Shown: in pieces, positions 8,682 to 17,808 of the stretch | Numbering within the stretch: position 1 is the first letter of the stretch | Layout: every line of letters starts with the position of its first letter | Assembly: GCA_009026175.1 (NCBI GenBank) | Contig: WBTZ01000055.1 | Span: forward strand, 1-32,302 | DNA from: Zoogloea sp. | Lineage (GTDB): Bacteria; Pseudomonadota; Gammaproteobacteria; Burkholderiales; Rhodocyclaceae | Direction: 5' to 3' | DNA length: 32,302 nt | The notes under the pieces: model-generated | What the model saw: only the letters and a program-made list of their open reading frames with translations | Databases searched by the model: none | What the model was told of the DNA's origin: nothing | Program-made: the position numbers and the translations under genes

Positions 8682-9233
8682 GTGCCCGGATTGCTCACGC
8701 TGCTCTTCACACTCGCGCTCGCCGGCGTCCTCGCCTACGTTTACTGGCTCGGCAAGACCAGCAGGGGAATCGACGGCATCCTGGCCCTGCTCGTCATGGC
8801 CCTGTTTGTCGCACTGCCCACCTATCGCATGGTGGCGGTGGGCTGGTTGCAGGAAGAAGCCACCCGGCACCCCGAAGTGTCGGCAAGCCCCTTCTGGGAC
8901 TTGGAGTACACCGCCGCGATGATCGTCACGGCGGCTTCTCTCGGGGGGAGCATCTTTGGTGGCGTCAGGCTGTTGAGCGGGCTTGGACGCTCCGCACTCC
9001 ATCAAGCCATCGCGGCCCTTTGGGTCGCAGGCCCCCTTGCCCACGTCATCCTGCTGCTTATCACAAGCCAAGTCGCGGACATGGGGGCCGAGAACAAACC
9101 CAGCCTGCTCATCAACATCGCGACGGCAAGCGCTCTCGCCATCGGAGCAAGCCTGTACCTGCTGTGCTCGAAGCGGGTCAGGGCGCTCTACAACAACGAA
9201 ATCCCGGCTGCAGAGCCGGAAGCAGAAGCATGA
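8682..9233 (+). CDS. Hypothetical multi-pass membrane protein
   Basis: Unrecognised 183-residue protein with about five hydrophobic helices: PGLLTLLFTLALAGVLAYVYWLG, GILALLVMALFVALPTY, AAMIVTAASLGGSIFGGV, IAALWVAGPLAHVILLLI and IATASALAIGASLYLL. It ends in a charged tail rich in Glu and Ala. A GTG start at 8682 is preferred, because CGAGG lies just upstream and the protein then begins at the first helix; an upstream ATG at 8631 would add a Cys-rich peptide. It lies alone, 250 bp after narL and 154 bp before the aldehyde dehydrogenase gene. No function can be given. Confidence 0.72.
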   Translation: MPGLLTLLFTLALAGVLAYVYWLGKTSRGIDGILALLVMALFVALPTYRMVAVGWLQEEATRHPEVSASPFWDLEYTAAMIVTAASLGGSIFGGVRLLSGLGRSALHQAIAALWVAGPLAHVILLLITSQVADMGAENKPSLLINIATASALAIGASLYLLCSKRVRALYNNEIPAAEPEAEA

Positions 9234-9387
9234 CGAGCGGCCACAGTTGTGGGGCTACAGGGTGTCTAGGAAACCCGGGGCGATTCAGACAGTCACAACG
9301 TCCCTGCGCACTTTGCTCCCCGGCCACCCCTTTCCTAAGATAACAACGAGGGCGCCGCGGTCCCCCAGCGCCGTCCGGGAGAGCGCC

Positions 9388-10896
9388 ATGACCAGCACCG
9401 CCGCCGCAGCCCGCCGCTTGCTCGCCGAATTGGGCCTCGGCGAACCGTCGACCGCGGGCGACATCGTCGTCCGTTCGCCGATCGATGGCGAGGTTCTCGC
9501 CGCGCTGCCCGCGGCTTCCCCCGCCGATGCCAGGGCGGCGGTCGCCGCCGCTCACGCAGCATTCCTGCACTGGCGGATGGTGCCGGCGCCGCGGCGCGGC
9601 GAACTGGTGCGCCGCTTCGGCGAAGTCCTGCGCGGGCACAAGGCCGCGCTGGCCGGTCTGGTGACGCTCGAAACCGGCAAGATCCGCTCGGAGGCCTTCG
9701 GCGAAGTCCAGGAAATGATCGACATGTGCGACTTCGCGGTCGGTCTCTCGCGCCAACTGCACGGCCTGACCATTGCCTCCGAGCGCCCCGGCCACCGCTT
9801 GATGGAGACTTGGCATCCGCTCGGCGTCTGCGGCGTCGTCACCGCCTTCAATTTCCCGGTCGCGGTCTGGGCCTGGAACGCCGCGCTGGCGCTGGTCTGC
9901 GGCGACGCCGTGGTGTGGAAACCGGCGCAGAAAACGCCGTTGACCGCGCTCGCCTGCCACGCGCTACTGGCCGAAGCGGCGGCCGATCTCGACGAGGTGC
10001 CGGCCGGCCTCACGGCGGTGCTGATCGGCCGCCGCGAAGTGGCGGCTGCGCTCGCCGACGATCCGGGCGTCGCACTGCTTTCGGCCACCGGATCGTGCGC
10101 GATGGGCCGTGCGCTGGCGCCGCACGTCGCCGCACGTGGCGGGAAGAGCCTGTTCGAACTGGGCGGTAACAACGGCATGATCGTCGCGCCCAGCGCCGAC
10201 CTCGACCTCGCTTTGCGTGCCATCGTCTTCGCGGCCGCCGGCACTGCCGGCCAGCGGTGTACAACGCTGCGCCGACTGTTCATCCACGACAGCATCGCCG
10301 ACGAACTGCTCGCCCGCCTGGCGCGGACCTATGCCGGCCTGCCAGTCGGTGACCCGCGCGACGAGGGCATCCTGGTCGGCCCCCTGATCGACAGAGCCGC
10401 CTTGGTCGCCCAGCAGACGGCCTTGGCCGAGGCTGCCGCCGACGGCGGCCGGGTCCATGGCGGCGAGATGATCGCCGTGGCCGGCGCGGAGCAGGGCTGC
10501 TACGTGCGGCCGGCCTTGGTCGAGATGCCGGGGCAGACGCTGCTGGTCTGCCGCGAAACCTTCGCGCCCATCCTCTACGCCCTGCGCTACCACGATCTCG
10601 ACGAGGCGATCGGGCTGCATAACGCGGTGCCGCAGGGGCTGGCTTCGGCGATCTTCACGACCGACCTGCGCGAGGCCGAGCGCTTCTTGTCGGCGTCCGG
10701 CAGCGATTGCGGCATCGCCAACGTCAATGTCGGGCCGTCCGGCGCCGAGATCGGCGGTGCCTTCGGCGGCGAGAAGGAGAGCGGCGGCGGCCGCGAGGCC
10801 GGCTCCGACGCCTGGAAGGCCTACATGCGGCGGGCGACCAATACCATCAACTATTCCCACGACCTGCCGCTGGCGCAGGGCGTGCGGTTCGTCTGA
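9388..10896 (+). CDS. amaB: ALDH7-family semialdehyde dehydrogenase
   Basis: A 502-residue NAD(P)-dependent aldehyde dehydrogenase. Segments such as RLMETWHPLGVCGVVTAFNF and VWAWNAALALVCGD identify the ALDH7 / antiquitin group, which oxidises alpha-aminoadipate semialdehyde (piperideine-6-carboxylate) in lysine breakdown. The catalytic Glu lies in FELGGNNGMI and the catalytic Cys in AGQRCTTLRR; the C-terminal GGGREAGSDAWKAYMRR block is typical. The start at 9388 follows GGAGAG and begins where the family begins; the long upstream extension of the frame is an artefact. Just downstream is a remnant resembling a glutaryl-CoA dehydrogenase start, consistent with a former lysine-degradation cluster. 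The symbol follows the Pseudomonas gene and is tentative. Confidence 0.88.
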   Translation: MTSTAAAARRLLAELGLGEPSTAGDIVVRSPIDGEVLAALPAASPADARAAVAAAHAAFLHWRMVPAPRRGELVRRFGEVLRGHKAALAGLVTLETGKIRSEAFGEVQEMIDMCDFAVGLSRQLHGLTIASERPGHRLMETWHPLGVCGVVTAFNFPVAVWAWNAALALVCGDAVVWKPAQKTPLTALACHALLAEAAADLDEVPAGLTAVLIGRREVAAALADDPGVALLSATGSCAMGRALAPHVAARGGKSLFELGGNNGMIVAPSADLDLALRAIVFAAAGTAGQRCTTLRRLFIHDSIADELLARLARTYAGLPVGDPRDEGILVGPLIDRAALVAQQTALAEAAADGGRVHGGEMIAVAGAEQGCYVRPALVEMPGQTLLVCRETFAPILYALRYHDLDEAIGLHNAVPQGLASAIFTTDLREAERFLSASGSDCGIANVNVGPSGAEIGGAFGGEKESGGGREAGSDAWKAYMRRATNTINYSHDLPLAQGVRFV

Positions 10897-10905
10897 GGGG
10901 CTGCG

Positions 10906-11006
10906 ATGGCTGCCTTCGCCTAGGAGGATCCGCGTCGCCCCGACGAGCAGCTGAGCGCCGACGAGCGGCAGATGAGTTCCTGCCGCGCCTGGCGCTGAGA
11001 AGCTGA
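10906..11006 (+). pseudogene. Remnant resembling the N-terminus of glutaryl-CoA dehydrogenase
   Basis: Starting 7 bases after the dehydrogenase stop, an ATG opens MAAFA-stop-EDPRRPDEQLSADERQM. A second frame then gives DEFLPRLALRS before another stop. From memory, glutaryl-CoA dehydrogenases begin with F-x-W-(E/I)DPLLLD(Q/E)QL(T/S)xxER, then xxKLLPR. The match implies a Trp-to-stop change (TGG to TAG), a frameshift or deletion, and loss of nearly all the gene. It follows an aminoadipate-semialdehyde-type dehydrogenase, whose pathway leads to glutaryl-CoA. The match is short, so confidence is moderate. Confidence 0.5.
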
Positions 11007-11040
11007 GGGGGGCGCCTGTTTTCTGGGCAGGCCTCCCCAT

Positions 11041-11057
11041 CCCGCTCAGGGAGCGGG
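11041..11057. terminator. Possible terminator hairpin
   Basis: CCCGCTC-agg-GAGCGGG forms a 7-bp GC-rich stem with a 3-nt loop. It lies between the plus-strand dehydrogenase remnant and the minus-strand chemoreceptor. There is no clear T-run on either side, so intrinsic termination is only possible. Confidence 0.35.
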
Positions 11058-11079
11058 CTGCAATGCGTTGTCCAAGGAG

Positions 11080-11102
11080 TTACCCACAGATTCTGTGGAT
11101 AG
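11080..11102. promoter_or_regulatory. Inverted pair of DnaA-box-like 9-mers
   Basis: TTACCCACA (11080-11088) and, five bases on, TGTGGATAG (11094-11102, reverse CTATCCACA) each differ at one position from the DnaA box TTATNCACA. Between them the 15-bp stretch 11084-11098 is a perfect palindrome around one base. It could be a DnaA target or a simple hairpin; function unknown. Confidence 0.35.
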
Positions 11103-11200
11103 GCAGGCTCAGATGTCCTCCACCTTTTCGACGGAGCCGATGGCGCGGGCGGAGTTGGAAGCACTGCAAGACGACACAGCGGTGACAGAACGAATTTCAC

Positions 11201-12814
11201 TTAAAGCCTGAAGCGCGAGACGCTGCTCTTCAGGCTGCTGGACACTGACTGCAGCGTATTGGCGGTGCGGGCCACCTCGCCGACCGCAGCCGAGTTTTCT
11301 TCCGACATCTGGGCGATGGACTCGACATTTCGGGCCAAGTCCGTGGATGCCCCGCGCTGCTCCCGGAGTGCATCGCTGATACCGCCAATGGCGAGCTGCA
11401 TCGTGCCTGCAGACGCCTGGATCTCGCTCATCGATTCGCTGGCCTTGGCCGCATCCACCACAACCGCGCTGACCAGACTGCGGCTCGACTGCATGCTGGC
11501 CACTGCGTCTGACGCACCATGCTGGATGGTGCTGATCACAGCACTGATCTCCTGGACCGAGCTGGTGGTGCGCTCAGCCAGCTTGCGCACTTCATCCGCC
11601 ACCACTGCGAAGCCGCGCCCCTGCTCGCCGGCCCGGGCAGCTTCGATGGCCGCGTTGAGGGCCAGCAGGTTGGTCTGATCGGCCACCTCACGGATCACCA
11701 CCGTGATCCTGTCGATCTGCTGGACCTGCTGGGATAGGGCCTGAATCTGCTGCGCCGTATTCTCGACCTGGCTGGCGACCTGACCGATCTGCTGGGCTGC
11801 GTTATCCACGCCCTGACCGCTACGGGCCGCCAACCCCTCCGCCTCCTTGGCGCGCCGGCTGGCATCATCAGCACTTGTTCCAACATGGTCGATACTGACC
11901 GTAAGCTGCTCAACCGCCGCCGCCGCAGCCGAAGTGGCACTCGACTGCTGCTCGCTACTGATAGAGACCTGCTGGGCCGCGCTGGATAGCTGGGTGGCTG
12001 ACTGTGCGACCTGCTCAGACTCCGAGGTGATCTCACCAATGGTCCTGGCCAGATCTGCACGCATCGACTCCAGTGATGAAAGAAGCTTGCCGATCTCATC
12101 CTGGTTGCCCGAAGCCTCTGCGCCGTCGCGGCTGAGGTTGCCAGCTGCAATGCGGGCAGCCGACTGGTTGGCCCGTTCGATTCGCGACGTGATGCTGCGG
12201 ATCGTCGTCAGACTGAGCAGGACCAAGCCGACACTGGCCGCGATAGACACGCCGAGACTGATCCATGTGGCACCGTCCCGGGTGGACAGAGCCCGCTCCG
12301 CACTGCTTTTGGCCAACACTTCGTTGTACTTCATGTGGGCATTCAGCTGGTCCACGAAGCGGGTTGCATCCGGCGCGATGGCAATAAGTCGGGCGCGGGC
12401 CTCTTCAATCTGGTTCTGGCGCGACTGGACCAGCGCTTCGTCAACGCGCTTGTTGTAGGCAGCAAGCGCTTCGCGCTCCGCCACCAACAACTGCTTGTCC
12501 TTGTCGTCAGCGATGAGCGACTCATAGGCCTTGAACTGCTGCTCGATGGACTCGCGGGCGCTGACGATCCCCTTGTCGATCTCAGCCTTTTCCTTGGGAT
12601 CCGTGCTCAACACATGCCGGTAGGTCAGAACCCGCAATTGCCCTGTATCGGCAGTTGCGGTCGAAAGCACCTCAAGGCTGGGGATCACGTTTACATTGCT
12701 GAAGTTCGCGTCGTCGAAGACCCGCCCCATTTGGAAGTATGAACTGCCGGTGATGATGACTAAGGCAAGAATGGCGGCGCCGACAATCAACATCAGCCGC
12801 TGAGAAATGGTCAT
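11201..12814 (-). CDS. Methyl-accepting chemotaxis protein
   Basis: A 537-residue chemoreceptor built like the one at 68-1684: membrane helix near residues 8-24, periplasmic 4HB sensor, second membrane helix near 190-210, HAMP and a cytoplasmic signalling coiled coil. The identical hairpin tip is near 373-415 ([35 protein letters not shown]). It ends in SRFRL with no CheR-binding pentapeptide. The start at 12814 has AAGGGG upstream; the frame could begin at 12883, but the extra 23 residues do not look like a signal. No che genes are adjacent. Ligand unknown. Confidence 0.96.
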   Translation of the reverse strand: MTISQRLMLIVGAAILALVIITGSSYFQMGRVFDDANFSNVNVIPSLEVLSTATADTGQLRVLTYRHVLSTDPKEKAEIDKGIVSARESIEQQFKAYESLIADDKDKQLLVAEREALAAYNKRVDEALVQSRQNQIEEARARLIAIAPDATRFVDQLNAHMKYNEVLAKSSAERALSTRDGATWISLGVSIAASVGLVLLSLTTIRSITSRIERANQSAARIAAGNLSRDGAEASGNQDEIGKLLSSLESMRADLARTIGEITSESEQVAQSATQLSSAAQQVSISSEQQSSATSAAAAAVEQLTVSIDHVGTSADDASRRAKEAEGLAARSGQGVDNAAQQIGQVASQVENTAQQIQALSQQVQQIDRITVVIREVADQTNLLALNAAIEAARAGEQGRGFAVVADEVRKLAERTTSSVQEISAVISTIQHGASDAVASMQSSRSLVSAVVVDAAKASESMSEIQASAGTMQLAIGGISDALREQRGASTDLARNVESIAQMSEENSAAVGEVARTANTLQSVSSSLKSSVSRFRL

Positions 12815-12883
12815 GACAGACAACCCCTTATGGTTGGAGGCCCCTCCCCTGAGATGGCTCTTCTGCCATACTAACGGCGGCAT

Positions 12884-13350
12884 TTTTCGACACTTTATAT
12901 ATGAAATAAGTCACTGGACAATTGAGTGCATTATTGATTTAAAAACGCAGACTCAAAGTGAGTTGATCACATATGGATGGTCATCACACAGCGCGACTGA
13001 GCACAAACATGTCGGTGCCTCTTACTGACAAGGCCAAGCTTGCGGTCCGGACAGCAGCCCCTTGGACGTGGCCTTGCCTGTGGCGGTGCCGATCAGCTGG
13101 ATCTTGGTGCTGAACCCGGATGTAAGCGCCAGGTTCTCCGACACCGTGGAGGCGCCAGAGGCCGTGTCGGTGAGCTTGATAATAGTGAACTTCCGGCCCC
13201 CTCCCATTCCAGGGCGATGAGCTTGAGATAGATCTGGCTTAGCCGCAGACAGCCCTCTGACCTCCACCGAGCAGGTGACGGAGCCGTGGCGCATCACGCC
13301 ACAGCATTCAACCACTTTTTCTTTGATGGGTACGTTGTGGGGCAGAAAGC
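12884..13350. other. Gene-free interval, AT-rich start
   Basis: No credible gene is seen between the chemoreceptor and the tRNA terminator. The first 110 bases are strikingly AT-rich for this chromosome and probably hold the chemoreceptor promoter. A perfect inverted repeat ACTCA-aag-TGAGT lies at 12951-12963. From about 13020 to 13320 several short open frames exist on both strands, but none resembles a known protein. Frames reading through tRNA-Ser are artefacts. The stretch may be a degraded gene or an old insertion next to the tRNA. Confidence 0.4.
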
Positions 13351-13372
13351 AAAAACGCCCCGAAAGGGGCGT
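13351..13372 (-). terminator. Intrinsic terminator of tRNA-Ser
   Basis: On the minus strand ACGCCCC-tttc-GGGGCGT (7-bp stem, 4-nt loop) is followed by TTTT. It lies 15 bases past the 3' end of the tRNA gene, as expected for a monocistronic tRNA transcript. Confidence 0.85.
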
Positions 13373-13386
13373 CTTTGCTGATGTCC

Positions 13387-13476
13387 TGGCGGAGAAGGAG
13401 GGATTCGAACCCTCGATACGGAGAACCGTATACCGGATTTCGAGTCCGGCGCATTCGACCACTCTGCCACCTCTCC
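13387..13476 (-). tRNA. tRNA-Ser (anticodon CGA)
   Basis: A 90-nt class II tRNA on the minus strand. The 5' end GGAGAGG pairs with CTTCTCC, followed by discriminator G and an encoded CCA. The anticodon stem-loop CCGGA-CTCGAAA-TCCGG shows anticodon CGA (codon UCG). The long variable arm pairs TACGG with CCGTA, as in serine tRNAs. The T arm reads GAGGG-TTCGAAT-CCCTC. A strong terminator follows. serS, for the cognate synthetase, lies about 560 bp away on the same strand. Confidence 0.97.
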
Positions 13477-13561
13477 AGGTAGTGCTGAATGAAGCCCCGG
13501 AACCCAGAAACTTCATTCGATCGAAGCGCAGGATTATAACTCAATCGATCGAAAAATCCAG

Positions 13562-13924
13562 TCATTTTGCAGGCGGGGCATTTCCGACAAACTCGTCATA
13601 GGCCCGCACCGCCTCCGCCGCGTACATGAGGCTCGGGCCCCCGCCCATGTAGGTACAGATGCCGAGGGTTTCCATCAACTGCTCGCGGGTCACGCCGAGG
13701 CGGATCAACGCCTTGACATGGAAGCCGACACAACCGTCACAGCGCGCGGAGACTCCGATGGCCAGCGCGATGAGCTCCTTTTGCAGGGCGCTCAGGGCCC
13801 CCTCCTTCATGGCTTCCTTCGCCAGAGTCGAGAAGCCCTTCATGGTTTCCGGGAGTTCGGCGTGCAGGGCCTTGAGCCCTTTGTTGAGATCGCCCGTGAT
13901 CTGCACGAAGGATTTGCTGCTCAT
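13562..13924 (-). CDS. AhpD-like / carboxymuconolactone decarboxylase family protein
   Basis: A 120-residue all-helical protein of the AhpD/CMD superfamily. The segment KELIALAIGVSARCDGCVGFHVKAL carries the E...CxxC...H pattern (here RCDGC and a His three residues on) that makes AhpD relatives thiol-dependent peroxidase or disulfide reductase partners. CMD-type decarboxylases lack this CxxC. The ATG at 13924 is chosen because AGGGG lies 6-10 bases upstream; a GTG two codons earlier is possible. It is a stand-alone gene, so its redox partner and substrate are unknown. Confidence 0.88.
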   Translation of the reverse strand: MSSKSFVQITGDLNKGLKALHAELPETMKGFSTLAKEAMKEGALSALQKELIALAIGVSARCDGCVGFHVKALIRLGVTREQLMETLGICTYMGGGPSLMYAAEAVRAYDEFVGNAPPAK

Positions 13925-13973
13925 GACCACCCCTATAAATTAGTATTTAATAATATACCGAAATTAAAGGCAA

Positions 13974-13998
13974 AAGAAAACCGGGCCCGCGGGCCCGG
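13974..13998 (-). terminator. Intrinsic terminator of serS
   Basis: On the minus strand CCGGGCCC-GC-GGGCCCGG (8-bp stem) is followed by TTTTCTTTT. It lies 40 bases past the serS stop and upstream of the AhpD-like gene. Confidence 0.85.
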
Positions 13999-14037
13999 CT
14001 CACGGTGGCCACCCGAGGCGGCCCGTGCTTCACACGC

Positions 14038-15333
<1,296 letters not shown>

Positions 15334-15582
15334 TCAAATCAGAAAATTAACGCATCTACTCGAGCGGGCCCGCAAAGGGCTGGGCAGGACACCCGCTTTT
15401 CGGATATATTGCGGCGCAACATGAATTGTCCGCATGGCATTTCAAAATCAATAGAAATCAAGAAGTTAATAGTGAGCGGAGACGGAAACTTTTCTTGATT
15501 TAACACTCTCACAGGTCACAATTGGATAAAAGGCGCCCGCCTGAAGGCGCTGTTCAAATGCGACCACCGAAGGAGAAACCCG

Positions 15583-15846
15583 ATGTTGTCCATTCGCGAC
15601 TGCCTTGACTACTGCGACCTGACCGACGAAGACGTCGCCATCATCGCCGAACACCACGACATTCCCGATGTCGCGGCCGCCCAGATTGCCTGCGGCCTCG
15701 TACAAACCCGGGAAGGCACACTCATGCTCACCAAGTTCATGCTCGACCTTGTGGACGAGGCCGAGGAACGGGGCGACCAGGATAAGGCCAAGCGCTTCCG
15801 CGACGCCTGCGCCCGCTTCATCGCAGCCCACCCTATCACTCACTGA
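15583..15846 (+). CDS. Small conserved-looking hypothetical protein
   Basis: An unrecognised 87-residue soluble acidic protein, predicted mostly helical, with no signal peptide. It begins MLSIRDCLDYCDLTDEDVAI and has a C-terminal charged helix. A strong AAGGAG seven bases before the ATG and a coding-like codon pattern support it as real. Its stop overlaps the end of rarA tail to tail by 11 bases. It interrupts the usual rarA-serS order. A 260-bp non-coding stretch upstream probably holds its promoter and that of serS. Function unknown. Confidence 0.78.
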   Translation: MLSIRDCLDYCDLTDEDVAIIAEHHDIPDVAAAQIACGLVQTREGTLMLTKFMLDLVDEAEERGDQDKAKRFRDACARFIAAHPITH

Positions 15847-17170
15847 GCCCCCTGGCGGCCTGCCGGGCTTCGTACTCCCGGTCGAGGGCCCGCAGGCGCT
15901 CCAGCTTCTCGGCGATCCGGGCCTCGAGGCCCCGGGCGACGGGTTCATACCACCCCGGCGGGGACATCCCGTCGGGAAAATACCGTTCACCGGCGGCGTA
16001 ACCATCGGGTTCGTCGTGCGCGTAGCGATAGGCCTTGCCGTAACCCAGTTCCTTCATCAACTTGGTCGGGGCATTTCGCAGATGGATCGGCACAGGTCGT
16101 GAAGCATCCTGCTTCACGAATTGACGCGCCGCATTATACGCCTTGTAAACCGCGTTCGATTTGGCTGCGCAGGCAAGGAAGACGGCCGCCTGCGCCAATG
16201 CCAGTTCGCCCTCCGGCGAACCCAGGCGCTCATAGGTGGTGCAACCGTTGAGGCAGATTTCCAGCGCCCGCGGGTCGGCCAGACCAATGTCCTCGATGGC
16301 CATGCGGACCAGCCTGCGTCCCAGGTACAAGGGGTCGGCACCGCCGTCCAGCATCCGGCACAGCCAGTACAGTGCCGCATCCGGGTCCGAGCCGCGCACC
16401 GACTTGTGCAGGGCCGAAATCTGGTCATAGAAGGCCTCTCCACCCTTGTCGAAACGACGCAGGTTGCGCGACAGGGCTTCGTCGATGAAGGCCGGGGTGA
16501 CCGGATTGACGCCGGCCGTCTCGGCCGCAGTCTGGATCTGCTCGACCAGGTTGAGCAGCTTGCGGGCGTCGCCATCGGCGAAGCCGGTCAGGCGGTCGCG
16601 GGCGTCGTCTTCAAAGCACAGCTCCGGACAGGCATGCAGGCGCGCCCGCTCGAAGAGCTCAGCCAGCTCCTCCTGGGTGAGGGACTCGAGCACATACACG
16701 GCCGCCCGCGACAGCAAGGCCGAATTGACTTCGAAGGACGGATTCTCGGTGGTTGCGCCGATAAAGGTGACCAGGCCCTGCTCCACGTAGGGCAGGAAGG
16801 CGTCCTGCTGGGCCTTGTTGAAGCGATGCACCTCGTCGACGAACAGGATGGTGTGGCGCCCACGGGCCCGCTCGGCTTCGGCCCGGGCCATGGCCTCGCG
16901 GATGTCCTTGACGCCTGAGAACACCGCCGAGAGTGAGGTGAACTCCGCGTCGAAGGCCTTGGCCATCAACCGTGCCAGGGTGGTCTTGCCCACCCCCGGC
17001 GGACCCCACAGGATCATCGAGTGGAGCTTGCCCGACTGGAAGGCCAGGGCCAACGGCTTTCCCGGCCCCAGCAGGTGGCGCTGGCCGATGACCTCGGCAA
17101 TGGCCTGCGGCCGCATGGCTTCCGCCAGCGGCAGGCGTGGCGGATCGAGGGTGTCGAACAAATCGGCCAT
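15836..17170 (-). CDS. rarA: Replication-associated recombination protein A (MgsA/RarA ATPase)
   Basis: A 444-residue AAA+ ATPase related to the clamp-loader family, acting at stalled replication forks. Walker A is GPPGVGKTT (residues 56-64), Walker B ILFVDEVHRF (108-117), and the sensor-1 region IGATTENPSFEVNSALLSR. The C-terminal tetramerisation domain contains GGADPLYLGRRLVRMAIEDIGLADP. Length is typical. It starts 11 bases after lolA, forming the ftsK-lolA-rarA operon. Confidence 0.96.
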   Translation of the reverse strand: MADLFDTLDPPRLPLAEAMRPQAIAEVIGQRHLLGPGKPLALAFQSGKLHSMILWGPPGVGKTTLARLMAKAFDAEFTSLSAVFSGVKDIREAMARAEAERARGRHTILFVDEVHRFNKAQQDAFLPYVEQGLVTFIGATTENPSFEVNSALLSRAAVYVLESLTQEELAELFERARLHACPELCFEDDARDRLTGFADGDARKLLNLVEQIQTAAETAGVNPVTPAFIDEALSRNLRRFDKGGEAFYDQISALHKSVRGSDPDAALYWLCRMLDGGADPLYLGRRLVRMAIEDIGLADPRALEICLNGCTTYERLGSPEGELALAQAAVFLACAAKSNAVYKAYNAARQFVKQDASRPVPIHLRNAPTKLMKELGYGKAYRYAHDEPDGYAAGERYFPDGMSPPGWYEPVARGLEARIAEKLERLRALDREYEARQAARGLSE

Positions 17171-17181
17171 CGGCGCTGCGC

Positions 17182-17808
17182 TTACTCGCCGACCACGTCG
17201 GCGCCAGCCGGCGGCGCAAAGCGGAACAGGGAAGCATCGAGGGCCGGATTGCGCTCCAGTTGGCCAAACTGCAGCGAGGTGGTCTGCCCGAAGTTGTCGT
17301 ACAGCACCATGGCCTTGAGCTGGCCGCCGGCCAGGCCGAGGCGGATCCGCTCGAAGCTGCTGTCATCACCCTTGGGTACCGCCTCCACCCACTCCAGGCC
17401 ATCGGCGGCGCCGGCATCCTTGAGGGTGAAGTTGCGGTCCAGGGCATTGTCACCGGCCAGGATGGCGGCAGGCGTGTTGCCCAGGGCCTGGCCAAGCTTC
17501 TTGGTGGTGACCTGGTTGAGTTCCTGGTCGTAGGCCCACAGCTTGCTGCCATCGCCCACCAGCAACTGGGCGTAAGGCTTCTCGTAGGTCCAGCGGAACT
17601 TGCCTGGGCGGGCAAAGGCAAAGCTGCCACTCGCCTGCTGGGGCTTGCGGCCCGATTTGGACAGGACCTGCTGGCTGAAGCTGCCCCGCGCGCTGCGGGT
17701 GCCTTCCATGAACTGCTTGAGCTGGGCCAGGCCGTCGGCGCGGGCCTCACCGGCCACCAGCACCAAGGAAAACAGCGGGGCCAGCAGGAATGCGGACTTG
17801 CGGATCAT
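17182..17808 (-). CDS. lolA: Outer-membrane lipoprotein carrier protein LolA
   Basis: A 208-residue periplasmic chaperone that carries lipoproteins from the LolCDE complex to LolB at the outer membrane. The signal peptide [24 protein letters not shown] is followed by [22 protein letters not shown], typical of LolA, and [20 protein letters not shown], its best-conserved block. The ATG overlaps the ftsK stop (ATGA), so translation is coupled. Possibly relevant here: the NosZ of this window looks like a lipoprotein whose +2 residue is not Asp, so it would be a LolA client. Confidence 0.95.
   Translation of the reverse strand: MIRKSAFLLAPLFSLVLVAGEARADGLAQLKQFMEGTRSARGSFSQQVLSKSGRKPQQASGSFAFARPGKFRWTYEKPYAQLLVGDGSKLWAYDQELNQVTTKKLGQALGNTPAAILAGDNALDRNFTLKDAGAADGLEWVEAVPKGDDSSFERIRLGLAGGQLKAMVLYDNFGQTTSLQFGQLERNPALDASLFRFAPPAGADVVGE

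Noticed and set aside
13022-13320. Possible integrase or phage remnant beside tRNA-Ser
   Set aside because: Translations in all frames show no convincing integrase motif (no R..HxxR..Y), only chance short similarities.
13022-13516. Long minus-strand open frame across the tRNA-Ser gene
   Set aside because: It reads straight through the tRNA and its terminator, resembles no protein, and has no ribosome site. The tRNA explains the sequence.
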